Assembly: GCA_934277545.1 (NCBI GenBank)
Contig: CAKQUG010000010.1
Span: 1 to 37,395, forward strand
DNA from: an uncultured Alphaproteobacteria bacterium
Lineage (GTDB): Bacteria > Pseudomonadota > Alphaproteobacteria > RF32 > CAG-239
DNA: 37,395 nt
Direction of reading: 5' to 3'
The notes beneath the pieces are model-generated. The model was not told the DNA's origin. It made no database searches and saw only the letters and a list, made by a program, of their open reading frames with translations. Shown here piece after piece: positions 16,636 to 23,610 of this stretch (its first letter is position 1; each line of letters begins with the position of its first letter). The position numbers and the translations under genes were made by a program.

Positions 16636-17535
16636 TTAAAATTGCAATATTAAATTATATGCCTTTAACTTCATGAATTTTATTAAACTAAATGCAAAAG
16701 ATATTACAGATAATATAACTAATAAATCTATAGACAAGAGAGAGATATGATGCGCACTATCACTTAAATAAATCACAACAAGACTAACCAATTCGACTAT
16801 AAAGCTAATATACAATATTAATTTACAGTCTTTACATTTTCCCATAAAATATTCAAATCGTCCAGGGATTACATCTATAGGTTGCCATGTGTAACAATAA
16901 AAATCACCCGATATTTTTGGAAAAAGTGACAGGTTAACGTCTGAATTTCGCAAATCATGACTATACTCAACTATAGCAGATTTCAATTCATCCATCCGAA
17001 AACGAGAGTTGTCTAATCCTAAATGAGAATAAATTTCATGGTTTCTATCAAATAGATACCAAATAGCATTAGCACTCTCACAAACATTCTTCAAATACTC
17101 TGTTTCCAAATAGGGAGTATCTTTTCCTGACATAATCGAGGCATTAGCTATTCTCTTAAATTCAAAAGTAATATCCTTTAATCTTTCTTTATATTTATCG
17201 CCTTCAGAATCTTTGCTTTCTATAGAAAACATGAACTGCTGAACTAATTTAGCAAACAAAGACAACTTATGATAAAATGGTCGCATTATAGAATGATAAC
17301 GACTAGCTATTTCTCCCTCTATATGCTGATTTTCTACAAGAATAATAATACATCCACCCATTATAATGGTCACAACTATAGTTATGCCCATAGAAAGATG
17401 ATCCGAAGATACCTCACTTGCAGAATAAGTTGGTATTAAAACGTTTACTAAACAATATATCACAAACGTTATTAAACACAAAAATAGTAGCAGACAAACA
17501 TCCCAATACTGCAAAAAGATTCTTTTCTTTAGCAT
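16636..17535 (-). CDS. Unrecognised four-helix membrane protein
   Basis: 299 residues. There are two membrane helices near the N-terminus (about residues 12-34 and 48-67) and two near the C-terminus (about 240-260 and 265-288). A hydrophilic, mostly helical middle of about 170 residues presumably lies in the cytosol. No enzyme motif was recognised. The gene starts 4 nt after the stop of the 158-residue gene, so the two are coupled. Two-plus-two membrane helices around a soluble helical core would suit a membrane effector or sensor, but this is speculation. Very AT-rich relative to the rfb genes. Confidence 0.7.
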   Translation of the reverse strand: MLKKRIFLQYWDVCLLLFLCLITFVIYCLVNVLIPTYSASEVSSDHLSMGITIVVTIIMGGCIIILVENQHIEGEIASRYHSIMRPFYHKLSLFAKLVQQFMFSIESKDSEGDKYKERLKDITFEFKRIANASIMSGKDTPYLETEYLKNVCESANAIWYLFDRNHEIYSHLGLDNSRFRMDELKSAIVEYSHDLRNSDVNLSLFPKISGDFYCYTWQPIDVIPGRFEYFMGKCKDCKLILYISFIVELVSLVVIYLSDSAHHISLLSIDLLVILSVISFAFSLIKFMKLKAYNLILQF

Positions 17536-17539
17536 ATCA

Positions 17540-18016
17540 TTATCCTTTATATCTTTCCCAATCCATCACGCAGAAGGGGCTGCCGTAATCTTCGTAGGAC
17601 TCCATCTGGGCTATCTTTGACATGCCTGCATCGAGATAAGCTACATCTTCGATTGCAACTTTGCCTGACTTAATTTCTGAAATGATGGACTTCAAGATAT
17701 CGGAGCAGGTATAGTCGGGACAATACATGTCATCGAAATAACAGAAGTGCTCATCTTTCACGAAGTGATAAGAAAGGGATCCTAAGATTTCCAGGAATGT
17801 CTCGAAGGCTTTACGATGGTTGCCTTTCGACATATCTTCCTTGATCTTTTTCTCGTATGGCCAGAGGAGATCGGATATCATATTACAATCCGTGTCTATA
17901 TTACGAGGATTAAAGATTGACTCTATCTCTCTTTTCAAAGGAGATAACTCTATATCGGTTCGTAAGGCTGACTGCTCAGCCCTACGAAGAATGTATTTCA
18001 TTTTTTCTGAAGCCAT
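17540..18016 (-). CDS. Unrecognised 158-residue soluble protein
   Basis: 158 residues, acidic and probably all-helical, with AFETFLEILGSLSYHFVKD and an acidic-aromatic stretch containing CYFDDMYCPDY. The helical repeat style resembles TPR-like C-terminal regions of SWIM zinc-finger proteins, but no SWIM Cys/His motif is present. It precedes the membrane protein gene by 4 nt and follows repeat B copy 1. Function unknown. Confidence 0.65.
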   Translation of the reverse strand: MASEKMKYILRRAEQSALRTDIELSPLKREIESIFNPRNIDTDCNMISDLLWPYEKKIKEDMSKGNHRKAFETFLEILGSLSYHFVKDEHFCYFDDMYCPDYTCSDILKSIISEIKSGKVAIEDVAYLDAGMSKIAQMESYEDYGSPFCVMDWERYKG

Positions 18017-18030
18017 AATTTTACATTATT

Positions 18031-18082
18031 GTTCCCCACCGCAGTATCGCTCTGCGCTTGTCGCCACTCGAATGAGGAATAT
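18031..18082. repeat. Interspersed repeat B, copy 1
   Basis: 52 bp with GCAGTATCGCTCTGC in the middle and CTCGAATGAGGAATAT at the right end. It matches 19737-19788 at most positions; in this copy the left arm is degenerate, so the outer stem is weaker. It fills most of the 70-bp gap between two genes. Confidence 0.75.
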
Positions 18083-18086
18083 TATC

Positions 18087-18611
18087 TTATAAATATTGTT
18101 GCACAATATTTGCTAGTTCATCAGCATAAGAGGATGTATCTGATACATATTCCTTATTTACTAGAATATAAAGTGATAAATCATTTCTTCTAAAATGCTC
18201 GAACTTGTCATCAGAAACCGTTGAAAGCACGAAACGACGATAAAAACGGAAACGACGGGATACCATTCCATCCTGATCTTTTTCGTCTTCTGCTCCAATA
18301 AAAAAGAAAGAAGCTTTTTCATCTCGCTTCAATACATCTAACATTATATGAAACATCGTATAGAGTATCGTTCTCGCCTCGAAAGTATTGGAACGAAGAC
18401 TAAACTTTTTTTTGCTGTTGATGTTTGCCTTATCAAAAAACTTGATGCAATAAGCGTGATTTTTATAACTCTCCACTCTTACGATATAGGCATGATGGGA
18501 CTTGTCTGACTTAAACCGATATTGCAAGGTTTGAATCAGATACTCATCACTCTCACTTTTATCTATCAGTTGAAAGATAAAAGGATAACCATCAGACATC
18601 AATCGCTCCAT
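18087..18611 (-). CDS. Unrecognised 174-residue protein, second gene of a coupled pair
   Basis: 174 residues of mixed strand and helix. Features are LQYRFKSDKSHHAYIVRVE, the turn FEARTILYTMFHIMLDVL, and the basic segment RRFRFYRRFV. The general pattern recalls small Bacteroidetes proteins of uncharacterised DUF families (DUF6169/DUF6934 style), but I cannot confirm this. The start overlaps the stop of the 67-residue gene in a TAATG arrangement, so the two are translationally coupled and share the promoter at 18845-18876. Pair organisation and size fit a toxin-antitoxin-like or regulatory module; this is inference. Confidence 0.7.
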   Translation of the reverse strand: MERLMSDGYPFIFQLIDKSESDEYLIQTLQYRFKSDKSHHAYIVRVESYKNHAYCIKFFDKANINSKKKFSLRSNTFEARTILYTMFHIMLDVLKRDEKASFFFIGAEDEKDQDGMVSRRFRFYRRFVLSTVSDDKFEHFRRNDLSLYILVNKEYVSDTSSYADELANIVQQYL

Positions 18612-18814
18612 TAGATTAACTTTTTGTAAACAGGTATTGCAACCTTATCCATTTCTTCTTTCGAAACCTTAACAACTCCGGGAGTTGCATCGAAATAATC
18701 TACAGGATAACGATACTTGCCATTTGGCATCAAAACCTTAGTTACACGGCGAAAGAGAGAGATACCCTCTTCTGTAACTATCTTTGTTATCGTCTTATCA
18801 ATGATTTTTCCCAT
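18611..18814 (-). CDS. Small 67-residue protein, first gene of a coupled pair
   Basis: 67 residues, basic, beginning MGKIIDKTITKIVTEEGISL and including VLMPNGKYRYPVDYFDATPG. The stop overlaps the next start by one base (TAATG). A well-formed promoter lies just upstream, giving a leader of roughly 25 nt. No family was recognised. Size and coupling suggest an antitoxin-like or accessory partner of the 174-residue protein. Confidence 0.65.
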   Translation of the reverse strand: MGKIIDKTITKIVTEEGISLFRRVTKVLMPNGKYRYPVDYFDATPGVVKVSKEEMDKVAIPVYKKLI

Positions 18815-18844
18815 AATTCTTTATTTTTATTTCAATTTCGCCTG

Positions 18845-18876
18845 CAAATATAAGAGTTTTCTATGAAACTACCAAA
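18845..18876 (-). promoter_or_regulatory. Bacteroidetes promoter for the 67/174-residue gene pair
   Basis: On the minus strand the -7 box TATATTTG (18852-18845) matches TAnnTTTG exactly, and a -33 TTTG lies at 18876-18873 with a 20-bp spacer. The predicted start of transcription is near 18839, about 25 nt before the ATG at 18814. This is an internal promoter within the capsule locus that would not depend on the invertible one. Confidence 0.7.
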
Positions 18877-18964
18877 TTTTCAAAGGAGTTTTTTGCTTCA
18901 TATTCTAATCTCACACAGATTTTACTACGCATAGCTATGTGTTGAAAGCATTACTCAATGCAAG

Positions 18965-19492
18965 CTAAAGGAACTTTTGCTCTTCTATCACCAATTTGCT
19001 CAATACCGGCAAGAGCTTTTCTATCTTGCGGCACTTCACCTTATTATAATAGAAGTCTATATCATCGAGGAGGTCGTAAGCCTGGTCTTCGGACATATCA
19101 CCACCATAACCGCCAGCGACAATCGTAATAGCAGCAAGCTTGCGAGCATCTAACTGGATGCGGAAATCATACATGCTTCGAAGGATTACAGGGAGGGTAT
19201 TGTATATGACGTTACAATAGTGCAACAGGTCTTTAAAATCTTCTGATTCCGTTAAGTAGGCTTCGAGCATCTCTTCCTGATATTGGCGGAGAAGCAATAA
19301 GTACTTTTCCTTTCCTACCTTACCTTTTATGTTTTGGGTCATCACCCAGAACAGGGCATGGGAGAGGACTATTTTATCTTCAGAAGGGTGGTAATAGAAG
19401 AGGTCGTCTTTGGGGCTATTACTCTTAGCCCATTGTTCTTCTAACTTACCGATCATTTCCTTTCGAAAGGAATTTCTTTCTTCTTTATTCAT
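18965..19492 (-). CDS. Unrecognised 175-residue protein
   Basis: 175 residues from the ATG at 19492 (MNKEERNSFRKEM). The open frame extends to 19555, but those 21 residues come from a palindromic repeat and are unlikely to be translated. The protein is soluble and helical, with YYHPSEDKIVLSHALFWVMT, an IVAGGYGGDMSEDQAYDLLDD segment, and a Lys/Leu-rich C-terminus. No family was recognised. It stands alone, 150 nt upstream of the 67/174-residue pair and downstream of repeats A and B. Confidence 0.6.
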   Translation of the reverse strand: MNKEERNSFRKEMIGKLEEQWAKSNSPKDDLFYYHPSEDKIVLSHALFWVMTQNIKGKVGKEKYLLLLRQYQEEMLEAYLTESEDFKDLLHYCNVIYNTLPVILRSMYDFRIQLDARKLAAITIVAGGYGGDMSEDQAYDLLDDIDFYYNKVKCRKIEKLLPVLSKLVIEEQKFL

Positions 19493-19520
19493 TGTAATAT
19501 ATTTTCTAAAATCAACCCGT

Positions 19521-19542
19521 CCTTCTTTACCATTAAAGAAGG
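19521..19542. repeat. Short perfect hairpin
   Basis: CCTTCTTTA at 19521-19529 pairs perfectly with TAAAGAAGG at 19534-19542 across a 4-nt loop. It is the same style as the CTCCCTTT/AAAGGGAG hairpin at 16355-16374 and likewise precedes a repeat A copy in the sequence. Confidence 0.6.
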
Positions 19543-19587
19543 CTCCACCTCTCATCTCGGTCTTCTCCCCTCAGGGAAGAAGAGGGA

Positions 19588-19674
19588 AACCGCCCTCTGG
19601 TGCTCGGAACCGCTACGCTCTAAGGTTGGGGGACCATCAAAGGTCTTCGCCATGTTATGCGGGATGGGACCGCC
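19588..19674. repeat. Interspersed repeat A, copy 2
   Basis: 87 bp almost identical to 16526-16612, again from AACCGCCCTC to GATGGGACCGCC with the shared GGTGCTCGGAACCGCTACGC. The same order of elements (short hairpin, then repeat A) occurs at both sites, so the unit may be larger than 87 bp. Confidence 0.8.
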
Positions 19675-19736
19675 TTACTATAGCTAGCTGATTGGGACCG
19701 CATGGGGACGGCTTACTGGTTGGGATCACCATATTT

Positions 19737-19788
19737 GTTCCTCATTGCAGTATCGCTCTGCATTTGTCGTCGCTCGAATGAGGAATAT
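19737..19788. repeat. Interspersed repeat B, copy 2
   Basis: 52 bp with intact outer arms TTCCTCATT and AATGAGGAA and an inner GCAG/CTGC stem. It matches copy 1 at 18031-18082. The complete palindrome would fold in RNA or as a cruciform. Confidence 0.75.
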
Positions 19789-19792
19789 AGTT

Positions 19793-19930
19793 TTATTCTA
19801 CTTTTGATAGGATTACTTCTGGGGAAGTGCCCATCAGGGTTATGGCGGAAATCTTATGACCGCCATTGGCATTTAATGAATGACCATAATGATATAGTCT
19901 ATCATCTATGATAAGCCAACGGTAGCACAT
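19793..19930 (-). CDS. Possible 45-residue small protein
   Basis: A short frame from ATG at 19930 to TAA at 19793-19795 begins MCYRWLIIDDRLYHYGHSLN. The ATG lies 4 nt after the stop of the truncated recombinase, which would suit coupling. No family was recognised and the frame could be fortuitous or a decayed recombinase tail; it does not show the HxxR or Tyr box expected of that tail. Confidence 0.25.
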   Translation of the reverse strand: MCYRWLIIDDRLYHYGHSLNANGGHKISAITLMGTSPEVILSKVE

Positions 19931-19934
19931 TTGT

Positions 19935-20720
19935 CTATATCACCTCGCTTACGCTCACCTCATCCATAATCTTGCGCCACAAGTCCTTGGTCATGGCGAT
20001 GGTGGGGGAGACGCTGAATTTATATTGCTTGCCAATAGAACGCAAGTTGTACACCACATTATGGCGACTTCGTTTTATCTGTTCTATTTCATCAGCATTT
20101 CCTTCCTTGGTGATGATAGGGAACATATATTCAGTGTCGGAGATATATTTGTCAGCTATCTGCTGCATTGCCTTGTCCCATTTGATCGTGACAGCAGGAT
20201 TGTTGTCTGATGTATGGGAAATGTAGGTGAGCATTCCGTCTTTAACGTTGGATTTCTTCAGATATGCCATATCCACATAGTTCATGCCTCTTGCATAAAG
20301 TGAGAACAGGAACATGTCTCGTGCGAAATCCTGCGACTTATTAAGATTGAGAGTTTGCAAATAGCGCAACTCGGCTATCGAGGGAAACTGTTGGGCGGCA
20401 AGTTTTGGCGCTGGAGTCTTGTTTACCAGGCGAAAAATGTCGTGCCCTTGTATTTTGCCTTTTTTTACAGCTTGCTTATAGAATGCACACAATTGCGACA
20501 GGTAAAAAGCGGTTGTAGATGCCGACAGCCCCTGTGTTTTCAGCCATGTTTCGTAGTCCAGAACAAACAAATCGTCCCATTTGTCCATAGGTGTGGGATT
20601 GTCGCCCATAAACATCAATAGGCGATTGGCTGAATACTTGCGTGTTTCAGCGGTATGCTTTCTACCTTCTTTCGTAAGCTCGTCGATGATATTGTTTACA
20701 AAAGTTGCGAAATCGGTCAT
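19935..20720 (-). CDS. Tyrosine recombinase-like protein lacking the catalytic C-terminus
   Basis: 261 residues. The N-terminal SAM-like core-binding domain (about residues 1-95, with LSASTTAFYLSQLCAFYKQAV) and the start of the catalytic domain are present, including the first catalytic Arg in LYARGMNYVDMAYLKK. The normal continuation (RHTW box, LGH and the Tyr nucleophile, seen in the recombinase at 22203-23423) is missing; instead the protein ends TKDLWRKIMDEVSVSEVI. It should bind DNA but not cut it. It sits 18 nt after upxY, hence in the same operon. It may be a relic or a regulator competing with the invertase. Confidence 0.75.
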   Translation of the reverse strand: MTDFATFVNNIIDELTKEGRKHTAETRKYSANRLLMFMGDNPTPMDKWDDLFVLDYETWLKTQGLSASTTAFYLSQLCAFYKQAVKKGKIQGHDIFRLVNKTPAPKLAAQQFPSIAELRYLQTLNLNKSQDFARDMFLFSLYARGMNYVDMAYLKKSNVKDGMLTYISHTSDNNPAVTIKWDKAMQQIADKYISDTEYMFPIITKEGNADEIEQIKRSRHNVVYNLRSIGKQYKFSVSPTIAMTKDLWRKIMDEVSVSEVI

Positions 20721-20738
20721 GGTATGATGTATGAATCT

Positions 20739-21797
20739 TTAGAACAGATAATCATATTGCGAAAAGATTCTTTGATAATCATTCTCATATCTGGTCTTGT
20801 CGTTAGGACTGATATGAGGACTTTTGATAATCTGTTCCATTTCTTGGAGTACCTTGCCTCCTTCACGCATGATGGGGTCGAGGTGTTCCTTGAACTGTTC
20901 TATGAATGGTGAATAATAGTAGCCAATTTCCTCAATGATGAAGGTATATATGTTCCATGTGTCATTGAGGGTGATTCGGTTGTGAGCCACCTCATCTAAG
21001 GCGTACTTTCTCAGATAATCGATGTTTTCAGCCTGTAACGCCACTTCCTTGTCGTCTTTCACAGGATGGAAATAACGGTCTATCAGCACTTGCCGTTCTT
21101 GCAGGTTGCGCTGGTAGAAGATATTCTCATGGGTGATTGAGGTTTCGCTTTGTTCCACTTCCTCAAAGTGCTCGGCATGAACACCGCTTATTGCTACACT
21201 CATTCCACCGATGTCCATCACCAGGCGGCGGTCTCGGTCGATACGGATGATGTAACCTTCCAATCCTGCCATCTCACCAGTGGTGATACGGAGGAGGATG
21301 CGGTTGCGAGCATAATAATGATAAGGGTGGAGAAGGAAACGGATGCGCTCAGGTGAAGTCTCTACGACACGCATGAAGGGTTGCATCTGTGAATCTTTGA
21401 TTTCTGCCACTCTGCCTGTGCTGCAGTTCTTGCACAAATAAGTGCGAGGGAATTTCTCGTCAAGATAGGTTTGTATTTCTTCTGGAAAACCTTGGAAGAA
21501 GACCAGACCGCTGACGGTCGGCACTTCCTGATGCAGCACCCTATGTTTGCCCAGTTTCTTGAAATACCGTATGGTTTTATGCACAAAATAGGTTCTGCCG
21601 TCTTTAATCAGCAGTTCCTCCATGCCCTTCACTTTGCTATGATGCATAAAGAGATACGACCATGTGGTTCCGTCCGATTGACGACACTTCTTTACCTCTG
21701 AACCAGTCTTTACGTCTGGCTCAGTAACGTGGTTGCCCTTTGGAGAAACAAGTTTCTCGTCGGCTGTAGAAAAAGAACTCGTACCATCCGGTTTCAT
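20739..21797 (-). CDS. UpxY-like NusG-family antiterminator of the capsule operon
   Basis: 352 residues. A NusG N-terminal-like domain starts near residue 46 (TTWSYLFMHHSKVKGMEELL) and continues through VSGLVFFQGFPEE. A KOW-like segment (GEMAGLEGYIIRIDRDRRLV) lies around residues 180-200. UpxY proteins are encoded first in Bacteroides capsule operons and stop premature termination in the leader of their own operon. This copy has about 45 extra N-terminal residues and an extra C-terminal region of about 110 residues not needed for a NusG fold. It is the first gene downstream of the invertible promoter; the leader would be about 175 nt when ON. Confidence 0.85.
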   Translation of the reverse strand: MKPDGTSSFSTADEKLVSPKGNHVTEPDVKTGSEVKKCRQSDGTTWSYLFMHHSKVKGMEELLIKDGRTYFVHKTIRYFKKLGKHRVLHQEVPTVSGLVFFQGFPEEIQTYLDEKFPRTYLCKNCSTGRVAEIKDSQMQPFMRVVETSPERIRFLLHPYHYYARNRILLRITTGEMAGLEGYIIRIDRDRRLVMDIGGMSVAISGVHAEHFEEVEQSETSITHENIFYQRNLQERQVLIDRYFHPVKDDKEVALQAENIDYLRKYALDEVAHNRITLNDTWNIYTFIIEEIGYYYSPFIEQFKEHLDPIMREGGKVLQEMEQIIKSPHISPNDKTRYENDYQRIFSQYDYLF

Positions 21798-21952
21798 AAA
21801 TCCTGCTCTACTTTATGTCCTCAGCTGCAACCATACATGATGGTTGTGGAAGCCTAGTCCATATGTTAATGTTGTGCATAATCTTAATCGTAATATGAGT
21901 GCTTGGCATGCAGCCTCTGCACATGTATCTTTATCTTACATTTGTTGCACAC

Positions 21953-21967
21953 TCTTATGGTAAGAGA
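21953..21967 (+). repeat. Left inverted repeat (IRL) of the invertible promoter
   Basis: 15 bp, perfect partner of 22125-22139. Flanking bases differ on both sides, so 15 bp is the full match. The CTCTTA and TAAGAG arms around TGG give a 6-bp internal dyad at this end. Confidence 0.9.
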
Positions 21968-21988
21968 GCAAAAACAGCCGAATTGACC

Positions 21989-22029
21989 GCAAATCTGCCA
22001 TTTAGGGAGTTCTTCCGAGGCAGATTTGC
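21989..22029. other. Stem-loop inside the invertible segment
   Basis: GCAAATCTGCC (21989-21999) pairs perfectly with GGCAGATTTGC (22019-22029) over a 19-nt loop. No T tract follows on either strand. It could be a regulator binding site, a recombination accessory site or a structure that blocks readthrough. Confidence 0.6.
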
Positions 22030-22078
22030 TAAACAATTGTGTTAATTTTGGGGAGTAACATACAGAAAATAATAAAAT

Positions 22079-22112
22079 CTGACACGTAATTCAACTTTTT
22101 TTCGTACTTTTG
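22079..22112 (+). promoter_or_regulatory. Promoter inside the invertible segment
   Basis: The -7 box TACTTTTG (22105-22112) is followed by CACC, the common Bacteroidetes TAnnTTTGCnnC form. The best -33 candidate is CTGACA at 22079-22084 with a 20-bp spacer, which is weak against TTTG. In this orientation it transcribes toward the 3' end of the invertase gene, giving antisense RNA rather than capsule mRNA. Confidence 0.75.
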
Positions 22113-22124
22113 CACCAAGTTGTA

Positions 22125-22139
22125 TCTCTTACCATAAGA
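22125..22139 (-). repeat. Right inverted repeat (IRR) of the invertible promoter
   Basis: TCTCTTACCATAAGA, exact reverse complement of the left repeat. The stop of the recombinase gene is 64 bp further right. Confidence 0.9.
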
Positions 22140-22202
22140 AAGGGCGAAGTTTGCTAAACATTTACCCTATCATTTGGAAGAGGGGTAGATATACCGATTT
22201 AT

Positions 22203-23423
22203 TTACAACTCTTTTAAGATTTTGCTTATAATCCGCTTGTTGGCTTCATTGATGGTTGCTACGTCTAATGACTGCAAGTAAATCTGTGTGGTCTTGTAGG
22301 AGTTGTGACCCATGCCCTGGCTGATGGTGGCTATCGGGATGTTCATGTGCAAGGCTACGCTTGCCCATGTGTGGCGTGCCACATAGGTGGTGAGCGGTAT
22401 CTTCAAGCCTACCATCTCACCGATTTTCTTCAGGTTGTAGTTGGTGTTGTGCTCCACCTTGCGGTATGCAGTGTATGGAGAGGATTCCGTGCCTGTCAAG
22501 ATGGGTAGCAGATAAGGAGAGTCCTTCGTTTGTTCGGCATACTTATCGATAATGGCTTGCATGGGCTTCATCCACTCGATATTGAGGTTTTGGTGGGTCT
22601 TGCGACGGTTGTAGTTCACCAAGCCACATTTCAAGTCTGTTTTCTTCAGAAACGCCATATCCACGAATGCCATGCCTCGGAGATAGAAACTGAGCAGGAA
22701 CAGGTCTCGTGCCTTGTCAAGGGAGGAACCTGTTGACAACTCCAGGTTTTCTATCTTGCGAATATCCTTTACAGTGATGGCACGTTTGGCAGTTCTCACG
22801 TTAGCGGTCTGCACGTGAGCAAAGATGTCGTTGGCTGGCGCATGACCTGTTTCCACTGCCTTGTTGTAGAGTGTGCGCAGGGTTCGCAGATAGAAGGACA
22901 CGGTGTTTTGTCCGATACCTCTGTTGAACAGCCATGCCTGATACATTTCCATCATCTCGCTGGACATCTGAGAGAAGGTGAGGTCTTCGTGATTACGAAA
23001 CTCCATGAAGCGGTTGGCAGCACTGGTATAGTTGCTCTTGGTGCCAATGCACTGCATCTGCTCCTTCTTGGCTATCTGCTGGCGGAAGAAGGTGAAGACG
23101 CTTTGGTTCGGTGGCAGTTGCTGTATCTCCTTAGCTATGTCGTCAATGGTATAAGGAATGCCCTCTACATCTTTATCACGGATGATACGCTGCATCTGCT
23201 TCATCTCCCAATCTATCTGCGACTGAATGAGCTGCAGATGAGCCTGTCGGTTGTTGCGGTTAGAAACGATGATAACCGACTTCTTGTCGTTCCACTCTTC
23301 TGGAAAGACATGATAGTCGGTACTGATCCAGCGCAAGTTGCGCTGGTGGATGAGATGATAATACAATGTGCCTTCCTTTCCCAGCACCGAGGATGCTCTG
23401 AATTTTACTTTTATTGTAGCCAT
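22203..23423 (-). CDS. Tyrosine recombinase, probable invertase of the adjacent promoter
   Basis: 406 residues with all parts of a Bacteroidetes tyrosine recombinase: an arm-binding N-terminal domain (residues 1-100), a SAM-like core-binding domain (about 110-210), and the catalytic domain with Arg in YLRGMAFVDMAFLKK, the box TTYVARHTWASVA, QGMGHNSYKTTQIYL and the Tyr nucleophile there. The usual His of HxxR is Tyr (YVAR), as in the Tsr-type DNA invertases. It is intact and encoded next to the 15-bp inverted repeats, so it is the likely switch enzyme. Not an obvious phage integrase: no attachment duplication or phage genes nearby. Confidence 0.9.
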   Translation of the reverse strand: MATIKVKFRASSVLGKEGTLYYHLIHQRNLRWISTDYHVFPEEWNDKKSVIIVSNRNNRQAHLQLIQSQIDWEMKQMQRIIRDKDVEGIPYTIDDIAKEIQQLPPNQSVFTFFRQQIAKKEQMQCIGTKSNYTSAANRFMEFRNHEDLTFSQMSSEMMEMYQAWLFNRGIGQNTVSFYLRTLRTLYNKAVETGHAPANDIFAHVQTANVRTAKRAITVKDIRKIENLELSTGSSLDKARDLFLLSFYLRGMAFVDMAFLKKTDLKCGLVNYNRRKTHQNLNIEWMKPMQAIIDKYAEQTKDSPYLLPILTGTESSPYTAYRKVEHNTNYNLKKIGEMVGLKIPLTTYVARHTWASVALHMNIPIATISQGMGHNSYKTTQIYLQSLDVATINEANKRIISKILKEL

Positions 23424-23610
23424 AATACTAACTTTTTTATTTGTAACTCATGTTGCTTTTGGGTTATTTACACCTTATTATATATAAGCAACGCTTTGGC
23501 AAGAATGTAGTTGTATATCTATAGATATTTGGGAACACATGAAGCACTCTTTTATTTTTTGCTTGCCAATACACTTTGACTCTTTTTCCTCTTTTTCGGT
23601 ATGCTCGGCA

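Larger units (their letters stand above)
21953..22139. promoter_or_regulatory. Invertible promoter segment, OFF orientation for the capsule operon
   Basis: The left inverted repeat TCTTATGGTAAGAGA (21953-21967) is the exact reverse complement of the right one (22125-22139). The 157-bp interior carries a promoter pointing right. Each repeat is itself palindromic (TCTTA-TGG-TAAGA), as expected for a tyrosine recombinase core site. Inversion would move the -7 box to about 21980-21987 on the minus strand, facing upxY. A tyrosine recombinase gene lies 64 bp to the right. Layout and size match the phase-variable capsule promoters of Bacteroidales; the repeat sequence differs from the known B. fragilis core. 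Confidence 0.88.

Noticed and set aside
19493..19555. 21-codon N-terminal extension of the 175-residue protein
   Set aside because: The extra residues come from a palindromic hairpin and adjacent low-complexity repeat; the ATG at 19492 is better.
22203..23423. Integrase of a prophage or conjugative element
   Set aside because: No phage, relaxase or transfer genes or att duplications are visible; proximity to the 15-bp inverted repeats favours a promoter invertase.
22815..23510. Plus-strand frame of 231 codons opposite the invertase
   Set aside because: Antisense shadow; the minus strand holds a full tyrosine recombinase.
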